From NCBI GenBank assembly GCA_023436025.1, contig JAEZKX010000186.1:1-10139 (forward strand): 10,139 nucleotides of DNA, given 5' to 3'. Shown here in pieces: positions 6,983 through 10,139 of the stretch; position 1 is the first letter of the stretch; each line of letters starts with the position of its first letter. The position numbers were made by a program, and so were the translations under genes. The notes under the pieces are model-generated. The model did not search any database. It was given only the letters and a program-made list of their open reading frames with translations, and was not told where the DNA came from. The stretch is from Pseudomonadota bacterium. Its GTDB lineage: Bacteria; Pseudomonadota; Gammaproteobacteria; Burkholderiales; Burkholderiaceae_C.

Positions 6983-7120
6983 TCCATTCCAGCGTTTGTC
7001 GGTGCTCGAAACGCCCTGGCAGGCGGATTCGAAGCGTAGTGACCCACTGTCGGGTCGAGTAAGCGGGCCGCCGGATGGCGCCCTGGGTCCCCAGAGGGCC
7101 AGCTGAAGCAAATTGAGAGG
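6983..7120 (+). promoter_or_regulatory. rpsL-rpsG intercistronic region, candidate S7 autoregulatory site
   Basis: The 144-nt gap before rpsG is long for a ribosomal operon and folds into at least three hairpins. CCAGCGTTT (6989-6997) pairs with AAACGC..TGG (7009-7019) with a CC bulge. GACCC (7041-7045) pairs with GGGTC (7052-7056). GCCCT (7080-7084) pairs with AGGGC (7095-7099). In E. coli, S7 binds the equivalent gap and represses translation of its operon. Position and structure fit the same role; I cannot show homology to the E. coli site. The rpsG ribosome binding site GAGAGG (7115-7120) lies just after the last hairpin. Confidence 0.45.
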
Positions 7121-7126
7121 TTAGAA

Positions 7127-7600
7127 ATGCCACGTCGTCGCGAAGTCCCTAAGCGTGAAATCCTGCCGGATCCCAAGTACGGCAACGTCGAGCTCGCCAA
7201 GTTCATGAACGTCATCATGCAAGGCGGCAAGAAGGCGGTCGCCGAGCGCATCGTCTACGGTGCCCTCGAGCAGATCGAGAAGAAGAACCCCGGCCGTGAC
7301 CCGGTCGAGGCCTTCACCATGGCCATCAACAACGTGAAGCCCATGGTCGAAGTGAAGTCCCGCCGCGTCGGTGGTGCCAACTACCAGGTGCCGGTCGAAG
7401 TGCGCCCGGTCCGCCGCCTGGCCCTGTCCATGCGCTGGATCAAGGAAGCCGCCAAGAAGCGCGGCGAGAAGTCCATGGCCCTGCGCCTGGCCAACGAACT
7501 CATGGAAGCCACGGAAGGCCGCGGCGGCGCCATGAAGAAGCGTGACGAAGTGCACCGCATGGCCGAGGCCAACAAGGCCTTCAGCCACTTCCGCTTCTAA
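7127..7600 (+). CDS. rpsG: 30S ribosomal protein S7
   Basis: S7 nucleates assembly of the 3' major domain (head) of 16S rRNA and contacts the E-site tRNA; in E. coli it is also the autogenous repressor of the str operon. The 157 residues begin with the hallmark MPRRREVPKREILPDPKYGN. Other conserved blocks are MNVIMQGGKKAVAERIVY (28-45), RRVGGANYQVPVEVRP (79-94) and MRWIKEAAKKR (102-112), and the protein ends at NKAFSHFRF. The start is fixed by GAGAGG six bases upstream. It lies between rpsL and fusA in the standard order. Confidence 0.99.
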   Translation: MPRRREVPKREILPDPKYGNVELAKFMNVIMQGGKKAVAERIVYGALEQIEKKNPGRDPVEAFTMAINNVKPMVEVKSRRVGGANYQVPVEVRPVRRLALSMRWIKEAAKKRGEKSMALRLANELMEATEGRGGAMKKRDEVHRMAEANKAFSHFRF

Positions 7601-7617
7601 GAATCGTCCCCATCTCA

Positions 7618-7653
7618 GGTGCGGGCCCGCCACGAGCGGGCCTGTGCCGTTTT
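7618..7653 (+). terminator. 13-bp hairpin plus T4 between rpsG and fusA (partial terminator or processing site)
   Basis: GGTGCG followed by GGCCCGC (7618-7630) pairs base for base with GCGGGCC followed by TGTGCC (7636-7648) around the loop CACGA. The inner seven pairs are Watson-Crick; the outer six include three G-U pairs. GTTTT follows. It occupies nearly half of the 68-nt spacer and ends about 20 nt before the fusA ATG. Because fusA must be expressed, full termination is unlikely. Attenuation, RNase processing or 3' protection of rpsL-rpsG mRNA are the options. Confidence 0.5.
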
Positions 7654-7668
7654 ACAGAAAGACCCATC

Positions 7669-9765
7669 ATGGCCCGCAAAACGCCCATTGAGCGCTACCG
7701 CAACATCGGTATCTCTGCGCACATCGACGCCGGCAAGACCACGACGACCGAACGCATCCTGTTCTACACGGGTGTGAACCACAAGCTGGGCGAGGTGCAC
7801 GACGGCGCCGCGACCACCGACTGGATGGAGCAGGAGCGTGGCATCACGATCACCTCCGCGGCCGTGACCTGCTTCTGGAAGGGCATGGACCTGTCCTACC
7901 CGGAGCACCGCTTCAACATCATCGACACCCCCGGCCACGTGGACTTCACCATCGAGGTGGAGCGTTCCATGCGCGTGCTCGACGGTGCCTGCATGGTGTA
8001 CTGCGCCGTGGGCGGCGTGCAGCCCCAGTCCGAGACGGTCTGGCGCCAGGCCAACAAGTACAAGGTGCCGCGCCTCGCGTTCGTCAACAAGATGGACCGC
8101 ACCGGCGCCAACTTCTTCAAGGTCTACGACCAGATGCGCCTGCGCCTGAAGGCCAACCCGGTGCCCGTGGTGATCCCGATCGGCGCCGAGGACAACTTCA
8201 AGGGCGTGGTCGACCTGATCAAGATGAAGGCGATCGTCTGGGACGAGGCTTCGCAGGGCATGAAGTTCGAATACGCCGACATCCCGGCCGACCTCGTTGA
8301 CACCGCCAATGAATGGCGCGAGAAGATGGTCGAGGCTGCCGCCGAGTCGTCGGAAGAGCTGATGAACAAGTACCTCGAGGAGGGCGACCTCACCGAGGAA
8401 GAGGTCAAGGCCGGCCTGCGTGCGCGCACCATCGCCACCGAGATCCAGCCGATGCTGTGCGGCACCGCCTTCAAGAACAAGGGCGTGCAGCGCATGCTCG
8501 ACGCCGTCATCGACTTCCTGCCCTCCCCGGTGGACATCCCCCCGGTGGCCGGCATCGGCGAGGACGAGAAGGAAACCACCCGCAAGGCCGACGACAGCGA
8601 GAAGTTCTCCGCGCTGGCGTTCAAGCTGATGACCGACCCCTTCGTCGGCCAGCTGACCTTCGTGCGCGTGTATTCGGGCGTCCTGAGCAAGGGCGACACC
8701 GTCTACAACCCCGTCAAGGGCAAGAAGGAGCGCATCGGCCGGATCGTGCAGATGATGGCCAACACCCGCACCGAGATCGACGAGATCCGCGCGGGCGACA
8801 TCGCCGCCTGCGTGGGCCTGAAGGAAGTGACCACGGGTGAGACCCTGTGCGACCCGGCATCCATCGTGACCCTGGAGCGCATGGTGTTCCCCGAGCCGGT
8901 GATCCGCCAGGCCGTGGAGCCCAAGACCAAGGCCGACCAGGAGAAGATGGGCATCGCGCTGCAGCGCCTGGCCTCGGAAGACCCGTCGTTCCGCGTGAAC
9001 ACCGACGAGGAATCCGGCCAGACCATCATCGCCGGCATGGGCGAGCTGCACCTGGAAATCATCGTCGACCGCATGAAGCGCGAATTCGGCGTGGACGCCA
9101 ACGTGGGCAAGCCGCAGGTGGCCTACCGCGAGACGATCCGCAAGAAGTCGACCGACGTCGAAGGCAAGTTCGTGCGCCAGTCGGGCGGCAAGGGCCAGTA
9201 CGGCCACGTCGTCTTCACGGTCGAGCCGAACGAAACCGGCAAGGGCTTCGAGTTCGTGGATGCGATCAAGGGCGGCGTGGTGCCGCGCGAGTACATCCCG
9301 GCGGTGCAGAAGGGCGTGGAAGAGGCGCTGAACTCCGGCGTGCTGGCGGGCTATCCCGTGGTGGACGTGAAGGTCACGCTGACCTTCGGTTCGTACCACG
9401 AAGTGGACTCGTCGGAACAGGCGTTCAAGATGGCTGCCATCTTCGGCTTCAAGGAAGGCGCGAAGAAGTCCAGCCCCGTCATCCTGGAGCCGATGATGGC
9501 CGTGGAAGTCGAGACGCCCGAAGAGTACGCCGGCAACGTGATGGGCGACCTGTCGTCCCGTCGCGGCATGGTGCAGGGCATGGACGACATGGTCGGCGGC
9601 GGCAAGGTCATCAAGGCCGAAGTCCCGCTGTCCGAGATGTTCGGCTACTCGACCACGCTGCGCTCGATGTCCCAGGGCCGCGCGACGTACACGATGGAGT
9701 TCAAGCACTACAGCGAAGCTCCGAAGAACGTCGCCGAAGCGATCATCGCGGCACGCGCGAAGTAA
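7669..9765 (+). CDS. fusA: Translation elongation factor G
   Basis: EF-G is the GTPase that drives translocation of tRNA and mRNA and, with RRF, splits ribosomes. The 698-residue length is standard. GTPase motifs are AHIDAGKT (17-24), the switch region QERGITITSAA (55-65), DTPGH (86-90) and NKMD (140-143). Domain II starts near residue 290. Domain IV carries GGKGQYGH (506-513) and the tip loop GSYHEVDSSE, with His577 matching the residue that reaches the decoding site in E. coli EF-G. The ending is YSEAPKNVAEAIIAARAK. The ribosome binding site is weak (AGAAAG around 7656). The gene lies after rpsG and before tuf, as usual, and I see no frameshift or missing key residue. Confidence 0.99.
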   Translation: MARKTPIERYRNIGISAHIDAGKTTTTERILFYTGVNHKLGEVHDGAATTDWMEQERGITITSAAVTCFWKGMDLSYPEHRFNIIDTPGHVDFTIEVERSMRVLDGACMVYCAVGGVQPQSETVWRQANKYKVPRLAFVNKMDRTGANFFKVYDQMRLRLKANPVPVVIPIGAEDNFKGVVDLIKMKAIVWDEASQGMKFEYADIPADLVDTANEWREKMVEAAAESSEELMNKYLEEGDLTEEEVKAGLRARTIATEIQPMLCGTAFKNKGVQRMLDAVIDFLPSPVDIPPVAGIGEDEKETTRKADDSEKFSALAFKLMTDPFVGQLTFVRVYSGVLSKGDTVYNPVKGKKERIGRIVQMMANTRTEIDEIRAGDIAACVGLKEVTTGETLCDPASIVTLERMVFPEPVIRQAVEPKTKADQEKMGIALQRLASEDPSFRVNTDEESGQTIIAGMGELHLEIIVDRMKREFGVDANVGKPQVAYRETIRKKSTDVEGKFVRQSGGKGQYGHVVFTVEPNETGKGFEFVDAIKGGVVPREYIPAVQKGVEEALNSGVLAGYPVVDVKVTLTFGSYHEVDSSEQAFKMAAIFGFKEGAKKSSPVILEPMMAVEVETPEEYAGNVMGDLSSRRGMVQGMDDMVGGGKVIKAEVPLSEMFGYSTTLRSMSQGRATYTMEFKHYSEAPKNVAEAIIAARAK

Positions 9766-9784
9766 CTGGCGGGCGGACAGCCGG

Positions 9785-9880
9785 ACGCAAAGGGCGCAAG
9801 GACCACGCAGGCGTCGCAACGGGGCAGAAGGCATCTGCTTTTCCCCGGTTGCGACCTTCGCGAATCCTTTGCGCTTGCGT
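9785..9880. repeat. Inverted array of degenerate CGCAAAGG-like units between fusA and tuf
   Basis: Each arm is built from about 9-nt degenerate units. The left arm reads ACGCAAAGG, GCGCAAGGA, CCACGCAGG, then GTCGCAACGGGG. The right arm, read as reverse complement, has ACGCAA, GCGCAAAGG, TTCGCGAAGG and TCGCAACCGG. The arms pair as one long imperfect stem: 9785-9790 with 9875-9880, 9794-9799 with 9869-9874, 9800-9802 with 9865-9867, 9813-9820 with 9848-9855 and 9821-9824 with 9843-9846. A small hairpin GCAGA/TCTGC (9824-9828, 9834-9838) tops it. It has no coding content and looks like a dispersed intergenic repeat, to be tested genome-wide. Confidence 0.6.
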
Positions 9881-9888
9881 ACGGGCAG

Positions 9889-9910
9889 TCCGGACCTCCG
9901 GAATTTTTTT
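9889..9910 (+). terminator. Short intrinsic terminator-like hairpin with T7 after fusA
   Basis: TCCGG (9889-9893) pairs with CCGGA (9898-9902) around ACCT, then A and seven T residues (9904-9910). The stem is short, so efficiency is uncertain, but the T-tract is striking in this GC-rich DNA. It lies 8 nt after the inverted repeat and 103 nt before tuf, so it could separate fusA from tuf or act as an attenuator. Confidence 0.55.
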
Positions 9911-9969
9911 GTCTGCGATCCCGCGCCTCTTGTTGCCCGTGGCAAGAGAACCAGCAGCAGGATGCAGAC
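9911..9969 (+). promoter_or_regulatory. Large stem-loop in the tuf leader
   Basis: GTCTGC (9911-9916) pairs with GCAGAC (9964-9969), and after a single bulged G the next four bases ATCC (9918-9921) pair with GGAT (9960-9963). Inside, TTGCC and GGCAA pair around CGT, extended by CTC/GAG with a 3-nt bulge. The structure starts right after the T-tract and ends 32 nt before the tuf ribosome binding site. I found no convincing tuf promoter in this spacer. A role in tuf mRNA stability or control is inference. Confidence 0.4.
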
Positions 9970-10013
9970 GTAAAACCACCACACGGGCATTGCTCTTTAT
10001 CGGAGATTTCTGA

Positions 10014-10139
10014 ATGGCAAAAGGCAAATTCGAGCGGACCAAGCCGCACGTCAACGTGGGCACCATCGGCCACGTGGACCATGGCAAGACGACCCTGACG
10101 GCAGCGATCGCCACCGTGCTGGCGTCCAAGTTCGGTGGC
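10014..10139 (+). CDS. tuf: Translation elongation factor Tu, 5' part only
   Basis: The first 42 codons of EF-Tu are present before the window ends. EF-Tu delivers aminoacyl-tRNA to the ribosome as a GTP complex. MAKGKFERTKPHVNVGTIGH and the P-loop GHVDHGKT (19-26) are unmistakable. GGAGA at 10002-10006, seven bases before the ATG, is a good ribosome binding site and contrasts with the weak one of fusA. Many proteobacteria carry a second tuf near secE; this is the str-operon copy. The rest of the protein is outside the window. Confidence 0.98.
   Translation, partial: MAKGKFERTKPHVNVGTIGHVDHGKTTLTAAIATVLASKFGG

Noticed and set aside
9930..9976. A tuf promoter using TTGTTG (9930) with TAAAAC (9971)
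   Set aside because: The spacing between the hexamers is far beyond 17 nt and no better -10 lies in between.
7615..9990. 791-residue minus-strand frame opposite fusA
   Set aside because: Antisense shadow of EF-G, with a composition rich in His, Val and Asp and no recognisable domain.

Overview
The window is GC-rich chromosomal DNA of a betaproteobacterium, most likely Burkholderiales and probably Comamonadaceae-like (Ramlibacter or Variovorax type). The evidence is the str operon order rpsL-rpsG-fusA-tuf, a betaproteobacterial-style S12 N-terminus, an aspartate-type (non-zinc) HemB and strong G/C third-position bias. The genus is inferred; the sequence does not prove it. Almost all the coding sequence is conserved core or near-core genes. 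I see no phage, transposase, CRISPR array, tRNA or rRNA.

Layout. (1) Positions 1-2479, minus strand: a compact unit hemB > corA-like > DUF72 gene, the last running off the left edge. The junctions are a 1-nt gap and a 4-nt GTGA overlap. (2) Positions 2480-2731: a non-coding divergent region with a plausible plus-strand sigma70 promoter, about 100 nt of hairpin-rich sequence and a strong intrinsic terminator, with no plus-strand gene in front of it. It is either a small RNA gene or an attenuated hemJ leader. (3) Positions 2732-6442, plus strand: hemJ > vanZ-like > thioredoxin-fold [2Fe-2S] ferredoxin > alpha/beta hydrolase > D-Ala-D-Ala carboxypeptidase. The first four are joined by stop/start overlaps (TTGA, TGATG, TGATG); the fifth follows after 6 nt. 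(4) Positions 6443-6604: a strong promoter (TTGAGG-N17-TATACT) with a GC-rich discriminator and a structured leader. (5) Positions 6605-10139: the str operon rpsL, rpsG, fusA and the start of tuf.

How the genes work together. HemB (early) and HemJ (late) are two steps of heme synthesis encoded back to back. The carboxypeptidase and the VanZ-like membrane protein suggest a cell-envelope theme downstream. The str operon encodes the decoding-site protein S12, the 16S head organiser S7 and the elongation factors EF-G and EF-Tu.

The most interesting non-coding signals are the orphan transcription unit between hemB and hemJ, a 13-bp hairpin with a T-tract between rpsG and fusA, and the 248-nt fusA-tuf spacer. 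That spacer holds two inverted arms built from degenerate CGCAAAGG-like units, a T7 terminator-like hairpin and a second large stem-loop ahead of the tuf ribosome binding site. I found no convincing new protein system; the candidates for something undescribed are RNA-level.
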